Source: Ophiobolus disseminans (lineage: Eukaryota; Ascomycota; Dothideomycetes; Pleosporales; Phaeosphaeriaceae). Taken from it: 64,000 nt of DNA. The translations under genes and the position numbers were made by a program. Where the stretch lies: assembly GCA_010093685.1 (NCBI GenBank), contig MU006228.1:541111-605110 (forward strand), written 5' to 3'. Position 1 is the stretch's first letter. The number at the start of each line of letters is the position of its first letter. A model generated the notes under the pieces. The model was not told where the DNA came from, searched no databases, and worked only from the letters and a program-made list of their open reading frames with translations. Of this stretch, positions 43,532 through 55,500 are shown in pieces.

Positions 43532-46162
43532 CTACCTCCGCTTCCCTACCGTCTCGTCGCTGTCGTCACTTCTGCCTGTCGTGGTAGCCGAATCTTCTTC
43601 TGGAGGCGTAATGTCGATCAACGGAGTGCTCTGGTCTTCCTCACCATTTGTCGAATTGGCTTTCGATGGCGCCTTCGAGTTGACGGCTGAGAGATGGCCA
43701 GCAGTTTGCTTTGTCCATAATTCATTATACTTTCCACCTGCCTCCAGCAGCTCGTGATGTGTTCCACGCTGGATAATCTCGCCCTTTTCAATGACGAGAA
43801 TCTGATCCGCTTCAACGATTGTACTAAGACGATGCGCAATCACGAATGTGGTGCGGCCCTTGCTCAGCCTGCGGAAGGCTGTTTGTATTTGTTCTTCAAT
43901 CGCCGAATCAATCGCAGACGTGGCCTCATCTAGTAGCACGATCTTTGGGTTCTTGAGAAGCACACGCGCAATTGCAATGCGTTGTAGTTGACCACCAGAA
44001 AGTCTGACGCCACGTTCACCGACCTTCGAGTTGTACTTGTCTGGGAACCCTTCAATGTCATCGTGAATAGCAGCAGCCCGGCAGGCGTCCTCTATCTCGG
44101 CATCCGTAGCTTCCAGGCGAGCGTACCGAATGTTTTGACGGATTGTTTGATTGAAGAGGACGGGATCTTGAGGTACGAGACCGAGGGCGTCACGAAGACT
44201 GGATTGGGTGACCGAGCGCAGGTCTTGGCCATCGATCATGATAGACCCACCTGTGACGTCGTAAAATCGGAAGAGGAGCTTCAGCATAGTAGACTTGCCA
44301 CCACCAGTCTCGCCGACGAAGGCGATAGTTTGCCCACCATCGGCTTTAAGGTTCACTCCCCGAATGATGGGCTTACGCACATCATATGCGAATTCGGCAT
44401 CCTTGAACTCCACCCTGCCCTCCGTCACCACTAGGTCATTCGCACCTTCTTGGTCTGCCACTGTGGGCTTGGTATTGAGCAACTGGAGAAGGCGCTCAGC
44501 GTCGATGAGCGCACTCGAAATTTGTCGGTAGCTGTACGACAGTATATAGAGTGGGGACGTGAGCGTGTGCCAATACATGATCAAAGTCACAAGGTTGCCG
44601 ACTCGCTTCCGCCCAGACACAATCTGCGTCATGCCAAAAACGCAGCATCCAGCAAATCCAAATGTTGTGATCACATCTTGAGCTGCGTGGCCGCCCATCG
44701 ACCGGAAATAGTATGCGTATTGCGCGCGGATCGTATTCATGATGTTCGTGGCATAGCGACTGTGTTCAAACGAAAGGCGATTGAAGTAGGCAACGGTTTG
44801 CCAATTATGCACTGTCTCGTTGACGGTGGAGCTTTGTGTTCGCTCCTTCTCAACATAGTCTCTTCGCTTTGGTTGAGATAGGCCCGTGAAATACCAGCCG
44901 ACGCTGATGTATGTGGCGCCCATAAAAAGGATAATGAAAGCCATGTAGGCGTCGAATAGCGAGGTAACATAGTACATGGCTATCACAAGATCTAAGAAGA
45001 TGGGACAAACTTCAAACAAGACCATCTCGATCAGCGTGTTGAGTGACGACGCCTGCTCGACGGCCTTCAAGACCTCCCCAGAGTCTTTCGAGGTGTGAAA
45101 GTCCATGGACAATCCGAGGACATGTTCGTAAGCAAGTAACGTGATGCGTCGATATGCAGAATTGTTGATGACCACATTCGCAAGGCCATCAAGAATTCCC
45201 AGTCCAGCATAGCTGTTGATCCAACTGTAAAGCACCCATAGCCCAATATCTTTCCATGGCATAGTCGGATTCGGCTCGGAGAGCTTGTTGGTGATGATGC
45301 CGAGTTGGCGAGGTGTGAGTAGATTGAAGGCACGTTCTTGAAGCATGTGAAGAAGACGCAACACCAGTGCACCCATGACCAGCAAGTCATCCTTGGGGAA
45401 AAGGTATGGTAAGAAGACAGCGAATGCTTTCAGGTAACCCAGCCAACCGCCTTCTTCTTCTAGGCGCTTGGCTTGCTGTTCTTTGATCTCCTTGTCGCGA
45501 TCGGCGTGCTCTGTCTCTTCATCCGCAGGAGTGTCCGATGGGATAGCTCCGTATCCGGGGGTTGCAGTTGTTGTCGTAGACCCGTTTGCTGGCTTGGTGA
45601 GGAGCGATTGGCGTTCTTCGTCAGAGCTCCTTTCCGTGTGTTTCGAGATCAAAATGGCGAATGCGTCGACCATGAGCAGAAGAGACACAAGCGCCCGGAT
45701 GCAGCTGATTATGAATGCAACATCCTTCTTCTTTCCATTTGCTGAGAAACTGAATGCACTGAAGAGACATGTTGTTGTTTCGAGAGCGAAGTGCAAGACG
45801 AATGCTCCAAAGTAGGGATGCCATCGGATCGATTTGCTCGTCCATATCTGGTAAGCTAAAGGGCTCCATGTGAGTATGGACCCGAGACAGCGTATCGCTG
45901 CCGGCTTTGGAGGCTCGTAGTCGTATTTGGCTATCGATTTGCTGAAGTAGTAGAGGACTTCGGTGAGGTATGCAAGGAGTGTGACGATGCAGAGGGCAAG
46001 AACGCCTCTTCGACGTTTGTGTGATATTGGTCTAGGTTTCTGTAATGTGCAAAGGCCGAACGCGCATGCTCCTAGAAAGTAGAATCCAACCGTGGGGGCG
46101 TGCATGTAGTCCATGAGTGCCATCGCTGGATACAGCGGAGCTGCAGTTGAAGCATCGTCCAT
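43532..46162 (-). CDS. ABC half transporter, HMT1/ABCB6 type
   Basis: Single exon, 876 residues from ATG 46162. The N-terminal domain of about five hydrophobic helices (TMD0, residues 15-170) precedes a charged linker, an ABC-B membrane domain at about 265-540, and one nucleotide-binding domain with Walker A GETGGGKST near 612-620, Q-loop VPQDPVLFNQ, signature LSGGQLQRIAIA near 720, Walker B KIVLLDEATS near 742 and the switch His in IAHRLS. A TMD0 plus a single NBD is the hallmark of HMT1 and ABCB6, which move phytochelatins, glutathione conjugates or porphyrins at the vacuole; mitochondrial ATM1 lacks TMD0. It would work as a dimer. Confidence 0.92.
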   Translation of the reverse strand: MDDASTAAPLYPAMALMDYMHAPTVGFYFLGACAFGLCTLQKPRPISHKRRRGVLALCIVTLLAYLTEVLYYFSKSIAKYDYEPPKPAAIRCLGSILTWSPLAYQIWTSKSIRWHPYFGAFVLHFALETTTCLFSAFSFSANGKKKDVAFIISCIRALVSLLLMVDAFAILISKHTERSSDEERQSLLTKPANGSTTTTATPGYGAIPSDTPADEETEHADRDKEIKEQQAKRLEEEGGWLGYLKAFAVFLPYLFPKDDLLVMGALVLRLLHMLQERAFNLLTPRQLGIITNKLSEPNPTMPWKDIGLWVLYSWINSYAGLGILDGLANVVINNSAYRRITLLAYEHVLGLSMDFHTSKDSGEVLKAVEQASSLNTLIEMVLFEVCPIFLDLVIAMYYVTSLFDAYMAFIILFMGATYISVGWYFTGLSQPKRRDYVEKERTQSSTVNETVHNWQTVAYFNRLSFEHSRYATNIMNTIRAQYAYYFRSMGGHAAQDVITTFGFAGCCVFGMTQIVSGRKRVGNLVTLIMYWHTLTSPLYILSYSYRQISSALIDAERLLQLLNTKPTVADQEGANDLVVTEGRVEFKDAEFAYDVRKPIIRGVNLKADGGQTIAFVGETGGGKSTMLKLLFRFYDVTGGSIMIDGQDLRSVTQSSLRDALGLVPQDPVLFNQTIRQNIRYARLEATDAEIEDACRAAAIHDDIEGFPDKYNSKVGERGVRLSGGQLQRIAIARVLLKNPKIVLLDEATSAIDSAIEEQIQTAFRRLSKGRTTFVIAHRLSTIVEADQILVIEKGEIIQRGTHHELLEAGGKYNELWTKQTAGHLSAVNSKAPSKANSTNGEEDQSTPLIDITPPEEDSATTTGRSDDSDETVGKRR

Positions 46163-48763
46163 GATGGTGATAGTAGTTATCGACGCTGAGTGATAGTCGT
46201 TGTCGGTGAAGCGTTTAGGTGGCGCAAGTGGAAGTTGGTAGTGATGGCGTTGAGGCTGCTGTGGTACTTATGTAAGATGCAATGGAGGCCGGTCGTGGAA
46301 TATCTGCTTTTGGCATTCACGGAACGGCGGTGACCTCAAAACCCAATTTCCCACAAAAGTTAGTCGGAGGCCGCTCGAGGTGAAGGTTGCTGTGCTGCCT
46401 GGGGAATTGAGATTGGGAATCACGCAGAGACTGCGGAGCCAAGTCAAGGGTGTACGAACGGATGCAGGTGCAATGCAGCACCGCCACAACCCACCACCCC
46501 AATGGCTATTTTCGGCAGGGAGGAGCTGTGGGCGCTTTAGCAACGCAGCGCTTTTCTGTCCAGATTGTCGCGTTCAGGACTGATGCGCATCAATTGCGAT
46601 GGGTGAGGAGTTTTCAGTGCGCTTACTACCGGACGCGTCGCAGCTGCCTAAAGTGCCTAGTTCCTCAGACAGAATTGATTGATTATTGCGCACTGCTTGC
46701 TGCAAACGCTAGCACATTCGTGGTGAAGGGGGATGGATGCGACAGAGTCGCTAGGCTAATGCGCGTGTGGGGTGAAGATAACTGCGAACGCGTCGCTAGC
46801 TGAATGAACTAGTGGAAGGTAGCCTGTGGCTAGTGCTGCAGCCTCACGTATTCGACACACCGCCCTGAGTCATCGTCAGCTTGGATAGTGAGCTGCGTTA
46901 TAGGGTGGGTGAGAGATTGAAAAGTCGGAGCAGCCGTCGCGCGTGGCTGTTCGTCATGCTTCGACTGCCGGTGAAGGACGGTGAGAAGCTTGAGCGTATT
47001 GGGCCACAGTGAGCAGGGGCCGCTCTAGGCAGACACGTGAGGAGAGCATCATGACAAGCTGGCTGCTGGCACATATAGACTACTTGACGGAGTGCTCGCG
47101 TGCGCACGGCTCGTAGTGATTAGGAAGACGTCTGGATTGATGGTCCTAGTATCAGCTGGAGTTTCTTCCAGGGTTGCCTTGGGCGATGAAAGCGGGTTAG
47201 CGCTTTTTCTAGACAAATGTCGCTTCCAAACTTCATCCGACCTTCCATGTTTCTCCTCTTGTCTTTCCACCACGCACTCCTTTTTTTCTCATATGGAGAC
47301 AAAATAAAAAAAATCACATCTCTTCTCTCAAAGATAGTGTTTGCGCAACCAACCCTACCTGTCCATCCAATATGGTATGGAGTGCGACGCAAGAGTAGAC
47401 GTGCATTTCGCTCATCACCGCGGCTCATAGGCCACCTGTAACAGCACTATTCTTATCATCCTATGGATACTGTTACTGAAAGCTATTTGATGGCCCATGC
47501 AGATACTGGGTAGCACAGCGCACATCTTTGGAAAACAAACGCTGGGTCAATGATCGGCTTCAACGTGAGCGTCTCTACAAACCAAACACAGAGTAGAAGA
47601 ATTTCTACATTCAAGCCTGACGCAGTATCCCATCTTTACTTTCCTGTCATAATCAAAAGATGGCGTCTCTCTATCGACAACCACCCCCGAAAGAGCCTAC
47701 TGTATAGCATGGCAGACCTCGAGGCATCAGCATTCGCACCACACTCGGTGTCGAACGATCATGCTTCAACGGGAGCCGATGTCGCTACATCATTCGTCTG
47801 ATCGATGCCACAATAAGCACAGCCATGACGCAACATTGGGAAAGTGATGGCGGAGGTTCGTGAGCAAATTCCATGACTCCAATTTACTATGTGACTGCAA
47901 CGTCCAGCACGAGGCACCCCGCACGTTTGCAGTATAAAGCTCAAACTGACATCATTCACATCACTATTTCAAATGCCTTCTGTCTGTTCGCTCTCTACAT
48001 CTTTCCTACGCTTCTTAATGCTCACTTCAAGATATAATCGCCTTTCTGCTTTTGTCGTAACACCGCTCTCTTCTGCATCTACAAGTCGTATCTACGCTCC
48101 TACAAGGCGTCACACCACGGCGATAATATAATAACACCCGCTGAAACCAGCCAATACTGGTGCCTACATCCACATCGAACTTGATTCAAGCACTTCAGGC
48201 GACTCAAACCTGCTCACCGGCAACCGTGCGAAGGTTCGTAGCTACTAACCTCACGTCACAACTGGCACGGCCGTAGTCGGACGCTCGGCGTCGACTTTTA
48301 ACTCGAAATTTTGCGACAGCAGAGTCGCACGTTGTTCATCTCCGCCCGTCCCGTCATTCACCCATCACTGGCCCCGCGGGTACCGCAATATCCAAGCTTC
48401 TTGAGCCTTCGTCACACGATCCGAGCTCCTGGACTCTCACCATCCAACTGGTGTGGTTGTTCCAACATCCAAGCTCTAACCTCTCGTCACACAACGACCG
48501 CACAGCCCACAGCGCACGAGCTCGGTTCAACCACCAGACGAGGTCGTCCGAAAACAGCCGAGTAGGTCAGAATAATCCAGCGTTTGCGCCTTTCGAATTC
48601 ACCACAGATTGACGCGTTTGCGAAGTGGGGAACGAGGCAGCTGACGTTGCACCTCGATACTAGATTTCAAAGCTCTTCCAGTTACTGAACGAGTTTTCTA
48701 AACACCGATATCAACGACTCACTCGACAACACAACTCCTGAACGCAGGCAATTGAATTTCAAG
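46163..48763. other. 2.6-kb divergent intergenic region
   Basis: Between the ABC transporter (-) and the CxxC-protein gene (+). Only short open frames in several phases. The 48.1-48.7-kb part is C-rich with CT tracts, as in fungal 5' leaders. No gene or RNA recognised. Confidence 0.5.
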
Positions 48764-50368
48764 ATGTCTGGACTCCTAAAGACTCCGTCGCCACCGCAAA
48801 GCACTCCCGCGGTCCCCACAAACACTCCCGCTACACCAGGAGCCTCGACCTCTCCCGACACCGTGCCTGGCACACCCCGCAGTCGTGCTCTTACCGGTGC
48901 TCCACAGACACCAGGTACCACGATCAGCCCTGTCGCGCACACGCCTGGAGGTTCACGGCTGGTACCCTGCACCTCTGACCCCAAGAAGATGAAGGTAATC
49001 ACAGCACATACGGCCAAGTGTCAAGACTGCGAACTGAGGGCTGTACGCGAAGACATGCACCCGGTCTTGCAGTGCCCAGGATGCCCTAGCTTCAAGATCT
49101 GCAACAAGTGTCGAGGAAAACGAGTTGCTGCGGGCAAAACCTTGACGCATGGCATGCTGACACCGAGTGGACTGGGACTAGGCTTAGGAAGTGGAGTGAG
49201 TAAGAGAAGGGGACTTCCTGGAATCAACTCCCCGGTGCCTTCGCCATTGTTTAGGAAAGAGGACAGTGTGAGCCGCGATGTGAAGATGGCGAGTCCCGGC
49301 CACGAGAATCCTGAGAAAGTCAAAGGCAAGGGAAAAGGCAAAGAGAAAGCTGCGCCGGCGCCGGCACCAGTGCCCACAACAAAGGTTACTGGCAAGAAGC
49401 GCGCCGCAAAATCAAAGCCATCAAGGCTAGCCCTTCAAGATGCGTCCTCAGGCGACGACTTCATGCCCGACCCAGGCTCACCTACCTCCCACAAGCGCCG
49501 TCGCACAGCTCTTACCATCACCGACACACCCACCGCAACTTCTGCACGCCCCTCACGCACAACTCCAGCAACAAGCACACACCCCACCTATGTCGCACCT
49601 TTCTCCCCCGACGGCTCCATCACCAGCAGCGATCTTGCCACATCCGAAGGAACGCGCCCAGCCATGCTCAACACCATGGAGCGCCGCCAACAGTGGAACG
49701 TCAACATCGCACCCCCGAGCCGCATCCAAGAGCTCCTCGAGCAAGCCGGCGTCAACACGCCCGAAAACCGCTACGAAGAACACTTGATGACCACCCGCCA
49801 GCCCATCATGTCCAGCAGCACTATCCTAATCCCGGAGACGGTAAAGCACATGGCAGACCCCACGCCCCGCCTCACCGCAGAGCAAAAAGTCGATGCGCGC
49901 AATAAAGCCGCCATCGTAAGTGCCTCTACTCCTTCGTCCTCGTCCTCGTCTCTGTCCTCCCTCCCCTCCTCCTCCGACAACGACAACGACAATGACGGCG
50001 CTGACGCGCAATAGGAGTCCGGTCACGCCCTCGCGCAATCCCACATGGTACGTTCCGTCGCCCTATCGCAAGCATCAAAGTACCGATCCACGTCTCTCAG
50101 CGCCGATGAAAACGAGGAGCTCGCACATGCCATCACGAGGAGCGCGCGCATCTGGGCGGGCAATACGTTTCGCAAGCTTCCGGAAAACATACAAGGAACT
50201 GTGGATAAGGGGCTGGATATGAGGCTTGATCATATTGAGCCTGAGTTTAGGGAAGAGCTGGAAAAGACGATTGAGAGGTGTGCGATGCGGAAAACTAAGC
50301 AGTTTGAGAATGAGAGGGCGGTTATGGAGGGGGTGGGGAGGGAGGGGGATGCTGTTAAGGATTCGTAG
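48764..50368 (+). CDS. Ser/Thr-Pro-rich protein with three CxxC pairs, unknown
   Basis: Exons 48764-49915 and 50015-50368, 501 residues; the 99-bp intron (GTAAGT, GCTGACG branch, ATAG) is phase 0. The open frame upstream of 48764 starts with TTG, so MSGLLKTPSPP is used. The N-terminus has many S/T-P sites (TPGASTSPDTVPGTPRSR), a pattern of phosphorylated nuclear proteins. Residues about 85-125 hold CQDC, CPGC and CNKC pairs, probably a zinc-binding fold. Lys/Arg-rich segments (VKGKGKGKEK, GKKRAAKSKPSR) could bind DNA or act as an NLS. The C-terminus is helical (IWAGNTFRKLPENIQGTVDK). A chromatin or transcription role is inference only. Confidence 0.8.
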
Positions 50369-50956
50369 GGTTATGGGTGTGGCTTTGCCTCGGGTGTGGG
50401 CGTGGTGGTAATTTGTTTGGTTGTTGTGCTGCTGAGTGTAGCACAAGCGTGCCTTCATTCTTACCCTTTTTATTCGGCTTTTATATACCCCGGTTGGATG
50501 GATGGAGGGTGCTGTCATTGGTTTCTTTGCGATACCCAAGTTCGTTCGTTCGTCTCTAGCTTGTACGCAGATGCTGAGTGGTCTCAGTATGTCGTACAAG
50601 CAATCATAATTGTAATACAGTTCTTCTCCTCGATTGAACATGTCGTAATTGCGCTGCTTCTCCCTTGATGGTGTCTTCAACGTTAGTGGAAGGAGGCCCA
50701 TAGAGAGACTAGACACGAGGGTTCAATGATTCCTCGAGTGCTGTCGAAAGGTTTATCGATTCCATGAGTACTGTCGCACAATATGCCTTCAACTGCTAAA
50801 ATCCAGTGGGAAGAAAGACCACGCTAATGCAGGACATAGAAGAAGACGAAAAGAAACATTATGGGTATCCCAAAGCGGCGCAAAGCCAATGCAAAGTAAA
50901 ACAAGCAATAAAAGGCCGGCACAAGCCTCTGCCCGAACACCGAGGTATCACAGTAC
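50369..50956. other. convergent intergenic region, no gene seen
   Basis: 3' flanks of the CxxC-protein gene and the LAMTOR1-like gene. Confidence 0.5.
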
Positions 50957-51548
50957 CTATCGGGCGCCGAACTGGATCGTCAGTCCTCCCTTGGTGGGCT
51001 CGATTTGATCCACCTCATCCTCGCCCTGGCCGCCAAGGGCCTGCTCTAACCACGCCGTCTCATCCTCCTCTGCGTCCGCCGCTTCAGCCGACGACGGGCG
51101 ACTGGGCTGTTTCCTTATCGTAGCGAAGCGCTCGTTGAACATGCGTGCATACTCGGTGTCATTGGCGGCAAGTTGCTCTGCGACTTCAGGAGGGATGGCG
51201 GTGGCTTGCGAGACAGGGATCAATTGCCTAGCAAGGGATGAGCATCATCAATTGGGCAACTGCGATGGGTATATTGGAAGGAGGAAGTACTCACTCAGAC
51301 GTCTCAGCACAGATGCGCTCCAGTGTTTCTCTTTGACGGCGCAGTTCTTCTGGATCTGGCTGGGGCGTGTTATGCGAGCCGTTGGCGGTGCCGTAGTTGG
51401 GCTGGTACGGGTCGTGGAGCAGGTGCGACGTGTCGGACTGCTGCAAGGGAGGTCAGTATTTGTGTGTGTGTTGAGACGCCGTTGTTGTGCTACGCACATC
51501 TGACTCGGAAGTCCGCCGCGCACCCAGGCACGACGAGCAGATGCCCAT
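50957..51548 (-). CDS. LAMTOR1/Ego1 (Meh1)-like Ragulator subunit
   Basis: Exons 51548-51498, 51440-51295 and 51227-50957, 155 residues. Introns: 57 bp (GTGCGT, CTGAC branch, CAG) and 67 bp (GTGAGT...CTAG), both in frame. The N-terminus MGICSSCLGARR has Gly2 for N-myristoylation and Cys4/Cys7 for palmitoylation, the anchoring pattern of LAMTOR1 and yeast Ego1. Then come an acidic-dileucine-like LLHDPYQPNYGT, and the core helix EELRRQRETLERICAETS followed by LIPVSQ, matching the LAMTOR1 pattern of a helix ending in an I-x-V-S segment. Known role of the family: scaffold tethering Rag GTPases and TORC1 to the vacuole. A longer model starting at 51843 was rejected because it loses this N-terminus. 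Confidence 0.82.
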
Positions 51549-52573
51549 GGAATCGGAATGGAAGGAGCGCTGGGCCGGTGCCTGTAGCTGAGCGGAGGGG
51601 TGGGGTGAAGGAAATGCTGTGGTATGGCTCGTGTAGTGTAATTGGGTGGGACGGACACGCTGCCATTGGGAGACGTGCTGCGGCGCTCAAGGGAAGGAGG
51701 CTGGTGTTGTGCCTGCGATATGACGGATGCCCCGTTATTGATCGGCAAATAAATCTCCGGCGTCTTGGCGGGCTGGAGCCGCAACCCTCAACCGTCTTCG
51801 CGAACCTGACGTTTGACACCTCAGCCTCACGTGCACTACTCATGTCCTCTTCCGGTTGCGCGCATATACAGTCATACCGACATTCTAGACCAGCTAATCA
51901 TCGATCCTAATTTTACCAATAAAAGCGTTAGCTGTACCAGAAAGACCTATTCTGCTTCTTTCAATCATTACCTAGGTACTAATTCAGCAAGACTAAGCAT
52001 GTCTCGAAGCTCTCGTACTTTCTCCTTCTTCGTCTTTCTCGATAGATTTCTTGCACCAATTTCTTCGACCGGGTTTACACCGATCTAATTGCCCACCTGA
52101 AACATGACTCCCTTTATCGTGGACAGAGGTGGGATCAGAATGCGACGACGCGCTCGCGATGCTAGCCTTGGCAAATACCCTTCCATTCCTAACAGCCATG
52201 AAAGGCATAATCATTGCCAAGTTGCTCCAAGCCAGCTGTACCGGGTAACAGAGTGTCTTCGCTTCCGAAATCTGGAGCATTCTCGAGGAGTATTACAGGC
52301 AAGGTTAATAACTCTCGTCATGCCCCACGCGAAACAGTTCCAGCCGGTTCACTCTACTCCGAGTCAGTACTCCATGTCCTCCTGCAAGGCACATTCTGGG
52401 CATATTCGTAATCTTGATGGCTGGCCCAACAGCAGGCCCACTCATGTCCCACCTGCTGGCTCTTATAGAGCTATGTCCAGTGGTTTGCGGCTTGCCAACC
52501 GTCCAAGAAGCGCCCCTTGGCACCATATTGGACGTCCGATCAGAGTATCTCTCGTTCTCTCGAGTGCTCGATT
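51549..52573. other. divergent intergenic region, no gene seen
   Basis: About 1 kb between the LAMTOR1-like gene and the cell-wall gene; presumably both promoters. Open frames here lack family character. Confidence 0.5.
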
Positions 52574-55500
52574 ATGTCTTCCACCTGCCTGTCGCCGGCT
52601 TTGCTTGTTTTTATTTCATTTTTCGCAGGATCCAAAGCATGGACACTGAACCACAGAGCAGCAAATCAAGTGCAAGATGGAGATCACATTACTCATCCCG
52701 AGCTACGTCGCGCTTGGAAAGACGGCGAATTACTTGCTCAGCGGCAAGTGGAAGTGTGAGATTGCTCTGAGGATCGATTCTCGGAATTTTTGAACACAAA
52801 CGCGGAAGAACGCATCAAAACCTTTTGCAACGAATGGCTCGGAATAGACCCTGCAACAGTCGTGATAGAGTACACACCTACTGCGTATGTACCTCATAGC
52901 AAAGACCTCTTTGCAACACTTGCTCATACCTCACAGCACGATCGCAACTAGTGCAGAATCGACAACCACCACGTACACAACAGAGCGGGAATTGACCACT
53001 GAGACGATCACCCACACCGCCACCACGACTATCGCACCGATCGTGCCTCGCGCTGCTAATATTGCTGCGGTTGCGAAAGGCATCTTCTTGTCGGTGCTTG
53101 CGAGTGGTACTACATCCGAGCTTACGTCTACGAAAATTGGGCAGCGACTAGAGGCTGAATCCGGGTTGGCAAATGCGTGCTCCTGTGAGATGGTGGATCC
53201 TACTGCCACTGTAACGCAATCGTTCACTGTGAACCCCGTAGTAAGTTTGCTTCGATGGAGGCATGATCAATACTAACGGCAAGACATAGTACACAACGGT
53301 CGGTTACCGGAAGCTTGTTGTGGCCAAAGTGACAGAAACGAAGAGATTCACCGCGATGACTACGGTCACCGTCGATCCTGGGCGTCCACCGTTGGTACAC
53401 CCATCTTACCCTCTCAGACGGTCGTTTTCACAAACTCAAGCGCTCCTGTTGTATCTGCCTCCACAGCTAGCGACAACATAGCATCAAGCGATACACTCGT
53501 ATCAACATCGCCAACTTCCATCAATCTGCCATCTTCGCTATCAATTGCCACGCTCTCTGTCGATCCCACAAGCCAGTCGAGCGGAGCTGTCACGACCAGT
53601 CCCGCTGCATCTTCGCCTTCTCCACCGACCGTTGTCGCTTTGCCGTTTACCTATCCTGATGCGGATGGTAAACACGTAGACCAAGTTGTGGGAGACCTGA
53701 AGCTGGATTATCTGGTCTACTGCAAAACCGAGCTAATTACACAGGACCGCGTAGGAAAGCCAATCGACACGGAAAGCGAGTCAGCATGTACTGCGCATTG
53801 TTCGGTGATAAATACGCAGAGCGGTGAAAATGCCTGTTCGGCTGCAGCATTCACTCCCTACACCGACGGGCGTCCGGGCGGAAGCTGCGTTCTCGGTGAT
53901 GGGAAGCCCGAGTATGCATCGAAACCAGGTTCTGTTGCTGTAGTGCATACAGGAGTGTCATCTAATAGCAACAATTGCGATGCCCCAGACCCGATTGCAA
54001 ACCCCGGTAATCCGCCACCCTCGTCAGTTGATGTTGCAACCATCACGGAGGTCGACTTCACGCTCTCCACGCCAGGCCTCCTCACTCGGACTGGTGACGG
54101 GGGTACATTTGAGATGTATGTATCCGCAAACTCGACAGATGCAGGAGGGACCATCCATTGGAGTTGGTATCGTGTATTGGCCTCATCAAGCTGGTGGAAA
54201 GAGGTACACACAACATCCTGGTCGTGCACACGGACGATCATACAGACTGTTATAAAGCAACCTCCCACTGCTGAACCCGTAACCATCACGACAGCTCTAG
54301 TCACGACGATCATCAATGGTGCTACTACGACCATCATTGGCGGCGGCTCAACGACAATTTTGGTTGGTGATGAAGGTCTCATCACTCCCAGCTTTGTTCC
54401 AGCCTCGACCACCAGTGGTAATGGCGAAGTAACCACATTTTTTTCTACAGCAACACAGACCTCGACGTGTGATAGTGGTATCATACCCCCCAATCCTGGT
54501 CCGATAGCTACGCCAAGTTTGCTCACACCCAGTGCGCAAGTCTCGACTCTTCAAGGCTCCACCGAAGTCATTGTTTCGGGAGGCATCTCCACATTTTCCC
54601 GACAGGCAGTGAAGGTATCACCCCACCGCCTTCGAGTGTACCTGTTCTTTCTGGTGCTAATGCCACTGCTTCCTCGAATGTCAGCATCATCGTGAGCGCC
54701 GGTAGCGCCCAATTTACGTCTGCAGGGTCAACCTTCACTATCATCTCAACTGCTAGCGGAGGTGTTATTCCGCCCATCTCTACTCATACTTCTATGGTTT
54801 TGAGCTTATCAACGGCACTCAGCTCTTTCAGCGACACAGGCAGCTATGGATCCTCAAGTACGAATAACTGGACTTACCCTACAAACTCCACGAGCTTCAC
54901 CCTTACGATTGCAACTGGCAACTTGACCATCTCTGGGTCGACTGCAATAGCTAGCTCGATCGGCTCTGCACGGATAATCATGCCTTTTTTCGGAATTGAT
55001 ACCTCCAGTTTGGCGTCGCAGACGATCCAAGCGTTCACCAACTCAAGCGTTCCCATCAGCTCACCTCAGCCGATAGTGACTGTATCAGTAGGGACTTCGG
55101 AATGGACGTCATCGGGTGCTACGGCAACGATAAGCAGTACTGGCTCGGAAGGCATGATTCCTCCAAGTGCCCTCCCAAGTAGGTCTATCGCTCCCTCGGA
55201 GTCGATCATATTCGGCAGCGCTAATGTCACGCTCGGCAGCAGCACGTTTACTATTAATTCTACTGGCTCAAATGGTGTCATACCACCCGCAACCAAGGTT
55301 CCGAGTATATCAACCGAAAGTCAGACAGAACCTGCGGCCTCACCGAGCTCATCCTTTGCGTCGTTCCCAAACAGAACGTTCTCGTCCGCAGTTGTTACTT
55401 CGTCTTTTGTTGTCCAACAGCTATTCCGTCTTCAACTGCTATCTTGCCATCTCTGGAGGCAAGTCTGGTAGGCTCAAGCTCGTCCTTTGGATCGTTTCCG

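Noticed and set aside
51490..51843. Longer gene model for the LAMTOR1-like locus starting at 51843
   Set aside because: A frame-consistent splice path exists, but it removes the MGICSSC lipidation motif and needs weak donors; the 51548 start fits the family exactly.
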